Counted from the first letter of the stretch, positions 35,001 through 45,480 are shown. The stretch is DNA of 64,000 bases from Bubalus kerabau (GCF_029407905.1 NC_073633.1:24938501-25002500), one strand, 5' to 3'. The notes: generated by a model from the sequence alone, not told the origin. Program-made: numbers and translations.

Positions 35001-38000
35001 CTGCAGAGCAGTGCAGGAAAGGCCTGGCTGGGCTGCTATGGAGAGGACAGGCTCCTGCGCCCCCACCCTGCCTAGGATAACTGCCACAGAGCCTGGAGGA
35101 GCCCTCCTCAGCGGCAGACACACAAGAAAAACAACAGTCTTCCTGGGGTCACACAGGCCAGGTAAGGAACCCCTCCTGGGAGGAGAGAGAGGCCAACAAG
35201 GGGCTGCCCAGGGGCAGATGGAGGCTAGGGTTGCTCTGGTCCAGCCTAGGGGCCGAATCTGCAGCCGGGGGAAAATAGAATACTTCCCCCAGCCCACCTA
35301 CAATAGAAATAAAGACTGGGTCCCTTAGAGGACCAGCCAGTCACGGCACACTGCGGAGGCGATGGACAGACAGACACACAGACAAGAAGTTAGCCAGAGA
35401 CAGAAGGATGGCACAGGGCCTCTTTGCTCACAGCACTCGATGGGTACCGATGCTGTCTGCACCGAGACAACCTTCCCGCTGCCTTGGGGCACGTGTACTC
35501 GGAACACCAGCCGCACGCGTGTGTTCTTGCGCCCGATGTCCGTCTCTCCCTTCCGCAGTTCAATATCTGAATTCCGCAGCTTCAGGATTCCGGCACAGTC
35601 AATGCTGAAGCCAAAGAACGGAAGGCAAGCCCTCCCATCTGAGGCCAGAAGGGGATGCCTCCCAAGAAGGGAGTCCCCATCCTCCATCCAAAGCCCTAAA
35701 TGACCTTCTCTGGGAGATTATGGGGGTGGCTGTTTTAACCCAGAGTGCTCCCCACCCCCAAAGTCCTCCTCTAGATAGTGAGAGGGCCTGACACCTCCTA
35801 GGGATGATGTCTAACTCCTCTGGGGAGAGGAAGAGTTGGCCTAGCTTAGGCCCCATGGAAAAGGCTAGTCCTAAAGCCCGAAGACCAGAAGGAGGTGGGG
35901 TGAGAACCTACTTGGCTGCCATGTTGTTCTCAGGGAGCAGGGTCATCTCCAGCACCTTGGTGCCGCTGACTACGGCTTCGTAGCTGGCCGTGGCCACCAT
36001 CTTGCCAGTGATGCGGTGCACCTGATAGAAAGCGTGGGGCCGCAGGTTCCTCTCGTCCGCCGTGCCGATGAACATCTGCAGGGTCAGGGGCTTCTCGCTG
36101 TAGCCCAGGAGCTGGTAGAGGGAGATGGAGGCCACCCAGCTGAAATCTCCCCTGTCTCATCCTTCACCCACCCCCAAGTTTTCAGTCCCCCCCACCCCTC
36201 CGCCTCCACCACTCCAGAGGAGTGAAAGATAAAGGACATCCTGGAAGGGATTCCCAGGGGAGATTGGGCACCAACTCTCCACCAGCTAGGGAGAAAACAT
36301 GGCCTGGAGTTCACATGTTATTCTTGGAATGAGGCCCAAACTGGGCTGGGTGAAGGGGAAAATCTTCCAAGAGAGACTGGCCCAACTCGACAGAGACAAC
36401 CTAACTCCCAGTGAACTTTGGCCTCAGCCTAACCCCTCCCCCACATCTGGCAGCCCACCATTTTCCAGAGTAGACAGGAGGCTGGTGTCCCATGGGATGA
36501 ATGGAGTGGGGGTGGAGGGACAGAAGAGTAGAAAGTACATCCGGGTCCTTGAAGTGCACCCTTCCTCCCCAGCACTAGTCCCTCCCCCAGGCCGCCTGCA
36601 GGGTCATTGCTGAGAGGGAGTGTGGGAAAGGGCAGTGCCATGGGTCTGCACAGCTGCGGCCCATCTGCAGGGATCTGGGACTGGAGAAGAGACAGGCTAT
36701 CAGGCCTGGCTTCTACCACTTACCTTGACTACAGGGTGACCACCAGGGGCTGCTTTGACAGCTCCCCGGCTGCCCTCTGTCTCATAGTGGGCCCGGTGGT
36801 GGGCTCTGGGCTGTACCTCGATCCTCAGCTCCAGCTGCTCATACTGGCTGGGCAAAGGCCAGTCGAGCGGGGGGAGGGCAGAGGTCCTGGAGAGAGACAC
36901 AGAGAAGCACTGATCACCTGCAGCCTCAGACCTGAGTCAGGGCAACCCTGGGTCCCAACTCCCAGGGGTGTGAGGGAGGAAGGGGCAGGGTGGGTTTGAG
37001 AGAAAGGAAGTCGGAGCAGAAGTAAAACGGTCCACAAGCCTATAATCAGGGGCGCTATGGGACAGGCCTCTCAGAGGCCCTCGAGATAGGGGGGTGGGGG
37101 ACACCAGGACTGAGACTCCCTTCTTCCCAGCTCTGAACACTGGGTCTGGTGGGGGTGGGGCAAGGGTTCCCCTGGATACAGAGGAACCCCAAGCCCGGTC
37201 TAACCCTCCCAGGCCTAGATGGGAAGAGTCAACTAAAGAAGCACAAATTCAGGGAATTCCCTGGTGGTCCAGTGGTTAGGACTCTAAGCTTTCACTGCAG
37301 GAGGCACAGGTTCCATTCCTGGTCTAGTGATCAGGAGCTAAGATCTCGCATTTCAAGTAGAACATAGGGGGTTAAGCAAGCCAGCAACTAACAGAGCAGG
37401 GCCTGATCGCATCCCTTCCCAGGCCAGCGCACTTTCCACTAGTTGGAGCTGGACGGGTGGGTTCCAGAGAGCTGGGGATAAAGATGTGCAACTTCCCTGT
37501 AGTGAGCACCCAGATACTCTGCGCCAGGGGATCTCAACTGGTAAGTGCCCCCAGGTGATACTCGGCAATGTCTGGAAACAACTAAAAAGTTGTTACAACT
37601 AGGAGAGTGGATAGAGGCCAGGATGCTGCTAAACATTCTACAATGTCCAGCTCAACCGAAACAACAAAGAATTATTCTGCTCAAAGTATCAGGAGTGCTG
37701 AGGCTGAGAAACCCTGCCCTACAGGAACCCAGAGGAATGGGTGTAAAGGTTTCTTTCCCCCAGGAAATTTTTCTGGATGAAACCAGCTCAATCTGACATC
37801 CAAGACTTAGGATTATAGAAATAGACATGGTTCTTTGAGGGTGAGAGGTGTAGAAGGGCAGTAAGAACTGCTTGTTTGAACGTGAATTCTTTGACTTGCA
37901 AACACATGCTACTTCATCTAAATTTTGCAGATATACTTTTAAGCCACAAGTCAGGCCCAAGAAATTGAGTTAGAGAAAGGGGACTTCCTGCTGCCCATTG

Positions 38001-40608
38001 CAGGGCAGAATTCCAGCCCAGGATCCAGCACAGAGCTGAGAGTGGAGGACGCCTAGAGGAATTCCTCCTTTACCTAGGTGGTCCTTCTAGGGCTCCAGGG
38101 GCTTTTTCTAATATACAGGGAGTGACTGACCTTCGGCAAATCATCTGTCCAAAGGAGATGCCTGTTAAAAAATTCTTCCTAAAACTGAGTGAATGGCAGC
38201 AGTCAAGCTGGTAGTAGATTCTCTTTTCTGTGCCCTAGGACCTTTTCCAAATTCATCCCTTGACCCTCCTACTCCCTGGATGGGATGGCTGGAGACAGTG
38301 GTGATTTCAGGCACAACCCTCACCTGAAGATGGGGCTGTGTCCCCCGATCCGGGCCTTGGACCACGCCAGTGGAGAAGGCACCGCCAGGTAGTCCATGCC
38401 AGCCGCCTCCTTCCGAGGACCCCCAGGAGGAGCCCCGGCCTCCTCTGCTCCCGAGGGCAGCTTCCCATTGCATGGGGCAGGCTCCTCAGACCGAGGCAGG
38501 GCCACTGCCTGCTCGCTGGAAGTCCTCCGGGTCTTCTGGGGGATGCTTTCGGCTGATGGGGCTCCCACATAGTCAAAGGGGCCAGGGGAGCCAGGGTCCC
38601 GGACCAGAGGCAAGGGGGGTGGTGGAGGTGGTTCAGGCCCCTCCTCCCCTAGGCTGCCTCGGCGGGACAGAGCTGGGGAGGCTGAAGATGGGGTTCCCGA
38701 GCTGGAATAGCGCCTCTTGCCACATGGAGAGGCAGGTCGTGGGGAGGCTGGGGTGGGCCCAGGAGCGCTGAGGAGTAGCCAGCTATCCTCTGGCCCCCGG
38801 CCTCCAGGACTCGGACCATACAGGCTCCAGGGATCATCGGGGGTCCACGGCCTCGGGGAGGCCCGGGGTGAGGGCAGTGGGGAGCCCAGGCCAAAGCGGG
38901 AGGCTGCCTCATTTAGCTCAGACTCCACCTCGTCACAGGCCGCATACAAGGCTGCCTCGTCCGAGGCATCCGAGAAGAAGCTCCAGGAGGACAGGCTGCT
39001 GCTGCCCGGGCTCGGACTGAAGAACGGGCCCCCACCCTGCCCCCCTGCCTCTCGGTAGCCTCCAAAGCCTTCTGGTGGGGGGTAGTCCCTGGGGGAGCCT
39101 TCCCCCCAAGGATCTGGGTTGTCCTCCAGCGCAGCTGGTGGGTCGGGAGTGGGAGAGATAGAGGTGATGCGGATGCTGGGGCACTCAAGAACACGGCCTC
39201 CCCCAGCCCCCCCGGAGCTCCCTCCTGGCCCCCCCAGCCTCACTGACCGGGCTGGCTGGCTCTCCCAAGTGCCAGGTGAGGGGGCCGGGCGGGGTGGTGG
39301 GGAGTGCATGCCAGGCCGAGGGGGTGGAGGCCGGGGAATGCCAATGGGAGCAGCGCCATAGGGAGGGGGCTCCCCCAGGGCCAGACGGCAGCATGGTGGG
39401 GTGTCCTCTGAGTCCAGTTCTGTGGAAAGGGAAGGAGACAGAGACAGGGATGACACAAAAGGCGGGGAGAGAAAGAGGCAGGTGAGATGTCTAGGTTCCT
39501 GGAGTGGGCAACCACCCCTGGCCAGTATGCTACCCCCGCCTCAGCAAAGAGAGGTCTCTGAAATGCCCTTCAGAGCCACAGAGACAAAAGCAGAGTTGGA
39601 CTTGGGAAGGTGGAGAAGATAGATCCAGAAGTGCCGGACCTTTTCCTACTCAGAGAACCTCAGGGCTCTGGCCCTGGGACCTGGGGTACCAGACAGGGGG
39701 CGGGTCTCAAGGCGGGTCGAGAGGGGCTGGAGCTGGGTTTGGAGGCGTGTTTAAGGAAGCATTGGGCTGGGCTGGGGGCGACTCACACATGAACCCAATT
39801 AGCAGCGGTTCCCAAACCCCCAAACGGCGCTGGCAGGAGCCCCAGTTGCCATCGCAACGGTGGCCAGGGGAAGGGGGGCTCCAGGGCTGTGATGACGAGG
39901 GAAGGTGGCTCCTCCCTCACTCCCCCCAATCCGGGGGCGGGGGTGCAGCGAAGGGGGTGCTGTGCGCCGGCCCGGCGAGGCGCGGGGGGGGGCGGGGGCG
40001 CGGGCTGCGCGGATTCCGTGCGAGCGGCGGCCGCCGCCCCCGGCTCAATCCCAGCCATCTGCCTCTCATTGCGGCCAGACGAGGGAGGGGGAGGGGCGCC
40101 CTGGCGGGGCCTGAGAGCGCCCCCAGCCCTCGGCGTCCCGTCTGCGGGCCCAGAGCTCCATCCCCGAGGGGCAAGCTCCAGAGCGCAATGTCCCCTTTCC
40201 CTGGCGGCGCCCTGGGCTCTCGGGACCGTGTTCCCGCCCGCCCCGCATCCCAGTGACAGTCGGCCCTGCCGAGAGGCGGCGCGCAGCCAACGGCACCCCC
40301 ACCCCCACCCCAGTCACGACCTAAAAAGGAGAAAGTGGTGCCGGGCCCCCAGCCTCACGTCCGCAGATCCCCCCGAGCCCCGCGACTCCCCGCAACCTCT
40401 GACCCCCTCATCTCTCACCCCAGGCTCTCTCCCCTGAAGCCCCCAGACTCAGGACACCCGCCCCCTTCCCTCACGGAGCCCCAGACCCCTTCCCAGCCCC
40501 GCACTGACCTTCCCCCGCCCCACCCGCGCCCAGCGGGGGGGCCTCCTTTTCCTCCCCGAACACCAGCTTAAACTCCAGCTCCTCATCCTCGCAGCTCGCT
40601 GCCCCCAT
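31951..40608 (-). CDS. NFATC4: NFATC4 (NFAT3) transcription factor, complete 10-exon coding region
   Basis: NFATC4 is a cytoplasmic transcription factor. Calcineurin dephosphorylates it after a calcium rise; it then enters the nucleus and acts with partners such as AP-1, GATA4 or MEF2. Coding exons on the minus strand: 40509-40608, 38324-39419, 36724-36886, 35912-36111, 35432-35604, 34860-35000, 33914-33969, 33523-33649, 32747-33328, 31951-32018. All introns are GT-AG and phases match. The sum is 2706 nt, giving 901 residues; the human protein has 902 as I recall. Visible parts: calcineurin-docking PSIRIT at residues 114-119, a serine-rich region near 168-185, SP repeats, NLS motifs (KRR near 270, RRK 672-674), a Rel homology domain about 400-582, an IPT domain about 586-683, and a proline-rich C-terminus. 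No frameshift or premature stop is seen. Splice sites were set by eye and by recall of the human protein; I am very sure of the identity. Confidence 0.97.
32747..33328 (-). CDS. NFATC4: NFATC4 coding exon 9 (proline-rich C-terminal activation region)
   Basis: This 582-bp exon encodes residues 686-879, rich in proline, glycine and tyrosine, as in the C-terminal transactivation region. It begins VIFKEEPLP, which contains a sumoylation-type FKEE motif around Lys689. The acceptor is CCATCCAG and the donor is GTGGGT. Confidence 0.95.
33523..33649 (-). CDS. NFATC4: NFATC4 coding exon 8 (end of IPT domain, second NLS)
   Basis: Encodes residues 644-685 and one base of 686, VTLTLTVPEYSNKRV onward. 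It carries the basic NGRRKRSPTQ nuclear localisation motif (RRK at 672-674). The acceptor is CTCCCCAG and the donor is GTGCGT. Confidence 0.95.
33914..33969 (-). CDS. NFATC4: NFATC4 coding exon 7 (56 bp)
   Basis: This short exon encodes the rest of codon 625 to 643, DGKLQWEEEATVNRLQSNE, within the IPT domain. The acceptor is CTGCACAG and the donor is GTACCC. The weak donor matches the reading frame exactly and the next exon continues in frame. Confidence 0.93.
34738..34802 (-). repeat. MIR core fragment in NFATC4 intron 6
   Basis: CCATTTTACAGATAAGGAAA followed by TTGAGGCTCC is the reverse MIR core. Confidence 0.6.
34860..35000 (-). CDS. NFATC4: NFATC4 coding exon 6 (start of IPT domain)
   Basis: Encodes the rest of codon 578 to 624 and one base of 625. 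It includes LPQVEAYSPSACSVRGGEEL, the start of the IPT/TIG immunoglobulin-like domain. The acceptor is GCTCTGCAG and the donor is GTGAGT. Confidence 0.95.
35432..35604 (-). CDS. NFATC4: NFATC4 coding exon 5 (Rel homology domain)
   Basis: Encodes the end of codon 520 to codon 577 and one base of 578, from NIDCAGILKLRNSDIELR to SVPIEC. The acceptor is TTGGCTTCAG and the donor is GTGAGC. It completes most of the DNA-binding N-terminal half of the Rel region. Confidence 0.95.
35912..36111 (-). CDS. NFATC4: NFATC4 coding exon 4 (Rel homology domain)
   Basis: Encodes residues 454-519 and two bases of codon 520, from LLGYSEKPLTLQ to LLPENNMAA. The acceptor is CCTCTACCAG and the donor is GTAGGT at 35911 and below. 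Confidence 0.95.
36724..36886 (-). CDS. NFATC4: NFATC4 coding exon 3 (start of Rel homology domain)
   Basis: Encodes residues 399-453. It opens the Rel homology domain and carries the DNA-recognition loop RAHYETEGSRG (residues 430-440), which contacts the GGAAA core in NFAT proteins. The acceptor is CTCTCTCCAG and the donor is GTAAGT at 36723 and below. It ends at a codon boundary. Confidence 0.95.
37252..37355 (+). repeat. CHR-2-type SINE in NFATC4 intron 2
   Basis: GGAATTCCCTGGTGGTCCAG, then CACTGCAGGAGGCACAGG and AAGATCTCGCATTTCAAG. Antisense to the gene. Confidence 0.8.
37524..37717. repeat. hAT-Charlie-type MER DNA transposon in NFATC4 intron 2
   Basis: CAGGGGATCTCAACTGG at left and GGCTGAGAAACCCTG at right are imperfect inverted termini about 190 bp apart. 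The interior GATAGAGGCCAGGATGCTGC and AACAAAGAATTATTCTGC match a common eutherian MER element. Exact subfamily not assigned. Confidence 0.7.
38324..39419 (-). CDS. NFATC4: NFATC4 coding exon 2 (regulatory domain)
   Basis: This 1096-bp exon encodes residues 34-398 and two bases of codon 399, nearly the whole calcineurin-regulated domain. It carries the PSIRIT calcineurin-docking motif (114-119), the serine-rich stretch with SSLSSWSFFSDASDE, the repeated SPxx boxes (such as SPLPSPRASPRP) and the NLS region KRRYSS. The acceptor is TTTCCACAG at 39420-39428 and the donor GTGAGG starts at 38323. It ends in GHSPIFR, just before the Rel homology domain. Confidence 0.96.
40509..40608 (-). CDS. NFATC4: NFATC4 coding exon 1
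   Basis: Encodes residues 1-33 and the first base of codon 34, beginning MGAASCEDEE. The ATG is at 40606-40608. The donor GTCAGT follows at 40508 and below. The acidic opening is the N-terminal activation segment of the canonical isoform. The exon lies within a CpG-rich block. Confidence 0.95.
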
Positions 40609-40637
40609 GGGTCCGGCCGGAGCCCCCAGGTCCCGGT
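40609..40637 (-). CDS. NFATC4: Alternative in-frame extension of NFATC4 exon 1
   Basis: These 29 bases precede the canonical ATG and read RDLGAPAGP in frame, after an acceptor of the form CCTCCCGCCCAG. In the canonical transcript they are 5' UTR; in the transcript starting from the 41.7 kb exon they would be translated. Conservation of RDLGAPAG with the recalled human isoform supports coding use. Confidence 0.6.
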
Positions 40638-40699
40638 CTGGGCGGGAGGGGGGATCTCAGGAGGCTGCAGTGTCTTGACCGGCGACTCCCTCCCTCCCT

Positions 40700-40830
40700 T
40701 CTCTGAGACGCCCCCTCCTCCGCCGCTGACGCCTCCCTCCGGACGCCCCCTCGTTATTATAGAAACTTTTCCAAACTTTTTTCCCCAAACTTCTTCAAAG
40801 TGCCCCCCCAACCTGTCTCTGATTGGCTGC
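40700..40830 (-). promoter_or_regulatory. NFATC4: NFATC4 proximal promoter (TATA-like element, CCAAT box, NFAT-like sites)
   Basis: On the minus strand, TATAATAA occupies 40754-40761, about 150 bases before the ATG, so a start near 40,725-40,730 would leave a roughly 120-base leader. A CCAAT box lies at 40822-40826. Directly upstream of the TATA-like box are two direct repeats of the form AAGTTTGG(GG)AAAA, at 766-775 and 776-790 of the 40-kb block. Each holds a GGAAAA core, the NFAT recognition sequence. The transcription start itself is inferred. Confidence 0.6.
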
Positions 40831-41690
40831 CCGGGATGCTCCAGCCCCTCCTCCAGGGATGAGATGGGAAAACCACGCGCCCCTTGTGCCCCCTCCCTCC
40901 CGCAAGCCTCCCCGTCTCCCTCCTTCGGTCCTCTCTCCAGTCCCTCCCCCTCAAAAAAAAAAAAAAAGAACAAAACTGAATTGGAAAACGGTCTCTCCAG
41001 CGTTGGTAGGACCATAATGATGCCTATTGGCCCTCAGTGGTGACAATCATTTCCCGCAGGGCGCAGTCCCACCGCAATCCCCAACTTAGTCTGAGTTCGA
41101 GGGCTCTGGGTCCGAATGCCTTAAAGGGGCCACATCCTGGGCCCACAGTGTAGAGGGCCCACAGAAGACCCTTTCTGAAGAGTTGTGCAGCCAGCAACTA
41201 GCAAGGAAGCACCACCTTTTCTCCCCTTTCCCTCGTCTAAGGGCAACCAGGCTCTGGGGTGCAGAATGGCTCCAGGCTGCTCTGAAGTGGAGAAGGCCAT
41301 TCCTTTGAAGTCCCTAGCCTGAGGCCGCCCCGCCTAAGCCTTCTGGAAGGAAGCCTTTGCCTGGCCGAACCAGCCCCTCCACCGGTCCATCTCTCCCCGT
41401 CCCCCAAAAGTGAAGAAGAGTTATTGGTCTTGAGGCACTGTTCAAAGGTCCATGACTCCTGATGGGCGACAATCCAGGCCGGACTTTACTGCTGTCCTAG
41501 TCCCAGCCACCCAGAGGGGCCATTAACTAGCCTCCAAGGGAAGCCGGCTCTCTCCTCCCTAGAATCTTAGTCGGGAATGAATCTCGGTTCCGCAGGCATC
41601 CCGCTCCAGCTCTCCTGATAATCCTGGCCAGGTTTACCGGCGCCCAGCAGTCCCGAGACCGGGTGGGCCCCTGGGTTGGACACCTGTCAC

Positions 41691-41745
41691 CTGGGCGGGA
41701 GAAGGAAGAAAGACTCGGACTGGAGTTCCTAGAAAGGACAGGCAT
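41691..41745 (-). CDS. NFATC4: Predicted alternative first coding exon of NFATC4 (long isoform)
   Basis: Starting at the ATG at 41743-41745, this segment encodes MPVLSRNSSPSLSSFSRP plus one base and ends at a donor CCCAG|GTGACA. Spliced to the acceptor at 40638-40640, it continues in frame (55 + 29 = 84 bases, 28 codons) into the canonical ATG, giving a predicted 929-residue protein. The NSSP and SLSH motifs, their spacing and the RDLGAPAG part match the human long NFATC4 isoform as I recall it. The human upstream start is not usable here: an in-frame TAA lies 14 codons before this ATG. No transcript evidence is available to me. Confidence 0.6.
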
Positions 41746-41899
41746 AGTGGGGGTCCTGCTGTGCGAGAGGGATTTAAGTCGAAATTAGTTATTCAGATGC
41801 CGGTCGGTTAGGGTGGGGACATGGGTGTTGGTACCATTACCCCTACGCAGACCTTAAGCTACAAACCTATCAGCAGGCCGCAGCTACCTTTAATCTAAA

Positions 41900-42600
41900 G
41901 ACCTCCAGCTGAGGGCCCAGCCCGCAGCTGTGCTCGGGCCCCGCACCGAAGGGGTTAAGCGACGGCCCTCGGCTCAGACGTTTACAAACACTCGGGAGCC
42001 GGGCGGGGACCGCGCCCGCTACTCTAATGAGAAACAGGCTCGGCGGGGCCAGGGCGCAGGGGAGGGCTGGCCCGGCCGGCCCGAACTCCGCCGCGGCCGA
42101 GGCGACTGCCCGCCCCCCTCTCCTCCCGCCCTCCCTCTGGCCCGCCCTGGGGACCCCCCAGCCCCGGGGGACCCCAGTGACGTGCGGAGCTGCCCCGGCG
42201 GCGAGCCCAGGACCGCGACGCCGGAGGGGCGGGGAGAAGAAGCCAGGCCGGCGGGGAGAGAAGAATGTTCCGAGGCCTAGCGGGGAGGTGGCCTGGTTTG
42301 ATTTTTTTTTTTCCCTTTCTTTTTTCCCCCCGCTTTGGTTTGTCGCCTCAGGTTACATTTCCCTTCCAGCTTCATCATGGAAATAAAGAAAGGAGAGACT
42401 CAAGGAGAGAGAGAGTGAGGAGCATCCTGAGACGGACTGCCAACCCGCACCTAAGAGGCTGACCGAGGGCCGTGGGAAGCCGAGGCAAGGCGGGAAGGGG
42501 TAGAGACCCTGCTCCTGCTCCAGCTCACCATCCCCGACACGCCGCCTACGCACCCCGCGGCCCCCCCGCCCCCTGCTCCGCAGCACTAGCAGACGTGCGC
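41900..42600. promoter_or_regulatory. Second CpG-rich block upstream of NFATC4, possible alternative promoter
   Basis: A second GC- and CpG-dense block, richest at about 42,000-42,260, lies just upstream (minus-strand sense) of the alternative first exon. It has GC-box-like GGGCGGGG strings and no convincing TATA element. Position suggests it drives the long NFATC4 isoform; this is inference. Confidence 0.5.
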
Positions 42601-43399
42601 ATTCTTTTCAAATGTCATATTTCCTTTGATCCTGGGCAGCGTTTCTCCATGTGTCTGGCTCAGCTTCTGCCCAGCCAGCCGCTCCCCCCGCCCTCACCCC
42701 ACTCTGTGTATTTTCCTGAGGTCCCTCCCCCTCCTCCCAGCATCTGGAAGGCCCTGAGGACTGGCGTTGGCGCACATTCCCCTGGAGACTCTGGCCTCGC
42801 CTTCCAGTGACTCAATTTCCCCTCTGCGGTTGGGGGCCGGGAGGTGTGGTGCGGGCGGAGAAAAGAGTTGTTGCGCGTAAATGTGGTATGAACGAGCCTG
42901 CAGACTGCTCAGAGCGCCAAGCTTTCCTCGTGGGGCAGAGGAGGGGGGCTCCCCTCGACTCTGAAAACCCTCGGATCTGTCTGAACTGCAGCTAAGGGAT
43001 GGAATTTATAATTTCTGCGAAGTCCTGCCCGGGTAAAAGTGGGTAGTTGTAGGTTTGGGTTGCTCCGCACATCTGCCCCCTGGCGACCACAAAGACCCAG
43101 CCGCCCTCCCTCCCGCGAGTCCGGTTTCTCGACCGCCCGGCCTTGGTCCCCGATCCCCTAGCGCGCGCATCTGAGCACAGCTCCTCTTTCTCACCTTGTG
43201 ACCGTGGAGCGTTGACTTCCGCTCTCCACTTTCACAAGCGTGACTCAACGGCCTTGGAATCGGACTTTTGTTGTTGTTGTTGTTGTTTCTAAATTACACA
43301 AAATACAGTCTCCTTGTAAAGGATTCAAGCCATACAAAAATATATAGTAAGCTGTGATACCCCACCATTTTGTCTAAGTTTATTAACCTGTATATGGTA
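42601..43399. other. Upstream flank of NFATC4; nothing coding recognised
   Basis: Moderately GC-rich to about 43,250, then AT-rich with a (GTT)n microsatellite at 43,268-43,290. No exon was recognised. Confidence 0.45.
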
Positions 43400-43618
43400 C
43401 ATATGGCTGGGCTTCTCAGGTGGCTCAGTGATAAAGAATCCTCCTGTCAATGCAGGGAGCACAGGAGACCCCGGTTGTATCCCGAGGTTGGGAAGGAGGA
43501 GGAAATGACAACTCGCTCCAGTATTCTTGCCTGGAAAATCCCATGGACAGTTGCTTGGAGGGCTACAGACCCTGGGGTTCCAAAGAGTCAGACACAGCTT
43601 AGCGACTGAGCTTGCACA
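43400..43618 (+). repeat. Bov-tA SINE
   Basis: GGGCTTCTCAGGTGGCTCAG to CAGACACAGCTTAGCGACTG, full length and diverged. Confidence 0.85.
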
Positions 43619-45164
43619 TACGCATGCCTGCCCTTTTTGTGTATGTCAGACCATGTTGCAAGCATTTTTCTTGACTTGCCTTTTTTTCCCCCCCTCAGTT
43701 AACAAATGACTTGGAGATCTTTTCCTGTCAGTACATGTACATCTGAAAATAGTAATAAAAACACTCCTTTTCATTTGAGATTGGTGAGAAAGCTAGGTCT
43801 GGAACCTAGGTTTTCTGGGTCCTTGTCTGGCGCTAATTCTACTATACCACATTCTATGTAGTAATCTGTCTTAGAGTGGCCTCCCCCCGCACCCCCCCCC
43901 TCCCCCGGAAATCAAACCCTTAAAAAAGAATGAGATGATGCAGGTAGGTTATTGTGGAGAGCAACCACAGGGGACAAAAATGGGAAACTGGGAAGAGTGA
44001 AATGGGAAAGCGGAAAAGCCATCCAAACAAGTGATGTGGAGCTGGTGGCCACCTCAAACAACTGGAACATTGTCCCACTGAGCACTTTCTGTGGAGCCAT
44101 ACAGAATGTGATTCCAGAGACAGGATATTCATCTACTCACCCTCACCCCCAGTGGTCAGAAGTTCCCCTTTGACTGTTAATTCCCTCACTCTTCCAGCTT
44201 TACACAAGTGTCAGAAAATGGTAGGTATTCCACGGTGCTGCAGCAAAGAAGCCCCCGAGCAAGAGGCATGAAAGATAGGAGCTATACCTGCAAGCTGGTA
44301 CTCTCAGGTGACAGGGGCAAGCCGGTGGTTGCCATAGTAATAGCTGGAGTAAAAAGATGGATGGAAGATGTGTCCTATCCTTTCATTCAAACAAAAAATA
44401 TGTATTGAGGAACTTCTATTTAGAGGCATTTCTAGGCATTGGGTGCCTATATTTATAGACCAAGCCTCCAAGAATTGTTGGTTATTATCAGGTTAGAGAT
44501 ACATTTCATACTTGACATCTCCTTCTTCCTTGCCCCCTAACTGTACAGAACTATCTGTTTTATTCACAGAGTATCTATCTATCTGTACTTGCTTATCTAT
44601 CTCCTTCCTTTGCATTCCCTTCATTGCCATTCCAGTGTAGACCTTGATTTTTTCTTAGACTCTCAATAACAGTATTTACATCAATGACATACTTTACACA
44701 TTTGATAACTGAAGCATATAATTTTTAAACCCTATCTATATGATTTTCAGTATTAATCATGTATGAAACAATAATAGCCAGAAAAAATGGAAAATAATAA
44801 TTTTCTTTTATTGACTTCATATGCTCATATGTTTAACAAGGCAAGTAAATATATCTATATATATGTCATATAGATATAGATATACATGCCATATAGTTAC
44901 AGATTATCTACATATATATATGGCAGTACAAGACAGAAAAAAGCAACAGATTAATAATTGTAATTTTATGCATATAATTTTTATTTTAAATATAAAGGAA
45001 AAACATACACTTACATATTGGTCTGTCATAAGAATGAATTATAACATTACAACTTCTGTCTTAATTTTTGCAAATTTGTCAATGATTTTGTCAAAATTGA
45101 TCTTCACATATAGACAGTATAGCCAGATTTGTTGATCTCACTTATGGCTGATCAAAGAAAACTT
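43619..45164. other. Intergenic; AT-rich, no gene recognised
   Basis: Contains (GATA/ATCT)-type short repeats near 44,570-44,610 and ATATAG-rich sequence at 44,845-44,930. Open frames are short and unrecognised. Confidence 0.4.
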
Positions 45165-45480
45165 TAATAGTCTTAATTTTTTTAGATATAATCCATATAC
45201 CATAAAATCCACTCTTTTGGAATGTACAACTCAGTAGGTTTTAATATATTTACAGGCTGTGCAACCTTCACCATATCTAAGTCCAGGCTATTTTCATAAC
45301 CCCCCAAAAGAAGTGCCATATCCACTAGCTGTTACTCCCGATTTCCCCCTTCCCTTTCTCCCTGGAAACCACTAATTCACTTTATGTCCCTATAAATTTG
45401 CCTCCACTTAGCCTAATGTTTTCAAAGTTCATCCACTGGTAGTACATATTCATTCCTTTTTATGACTAAATATTTTCATT
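45165..45480 (-). repeat. Old L1 fragment, antisense
   Basis: CCATATACCATAAAATCCAC, GTACAACTCAGTAGGTTTTA and AGTTCATCCACTGGTAGTAC match an antisense old L1 3' UTR. Confidence 0.65.

Larger units (their letters stand above)
39900..40720. promoter_or_regulatory. CpG-rich block over NFATC4 exon 1
   Basis: CpG dinucleotides and GC runs are visibly dense here compared with the flanks, for example around 39,960-40,030 and 40,080-40,280. This fits a CpG-island promoter for the canonical NFATC4 transcript. I made no formal CpG count. Confidence 0.65.

Noticed and set aside
38913..39515. Several open frames antisense or out of frame to NFATC4 exon 2
   Set aside because: They are shadows of the long GC-rich exon, which already has a well-supported reading frame.
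39504..40256. 250-codon plus-strand open frame opposite NFATC4
   Set aside because: It is antisense to NFATC4 intron 1 and the GC-rich exon 1 flank. High GC depletes stop codons, and the composition is low-complexity Gly/Arg/Pro.
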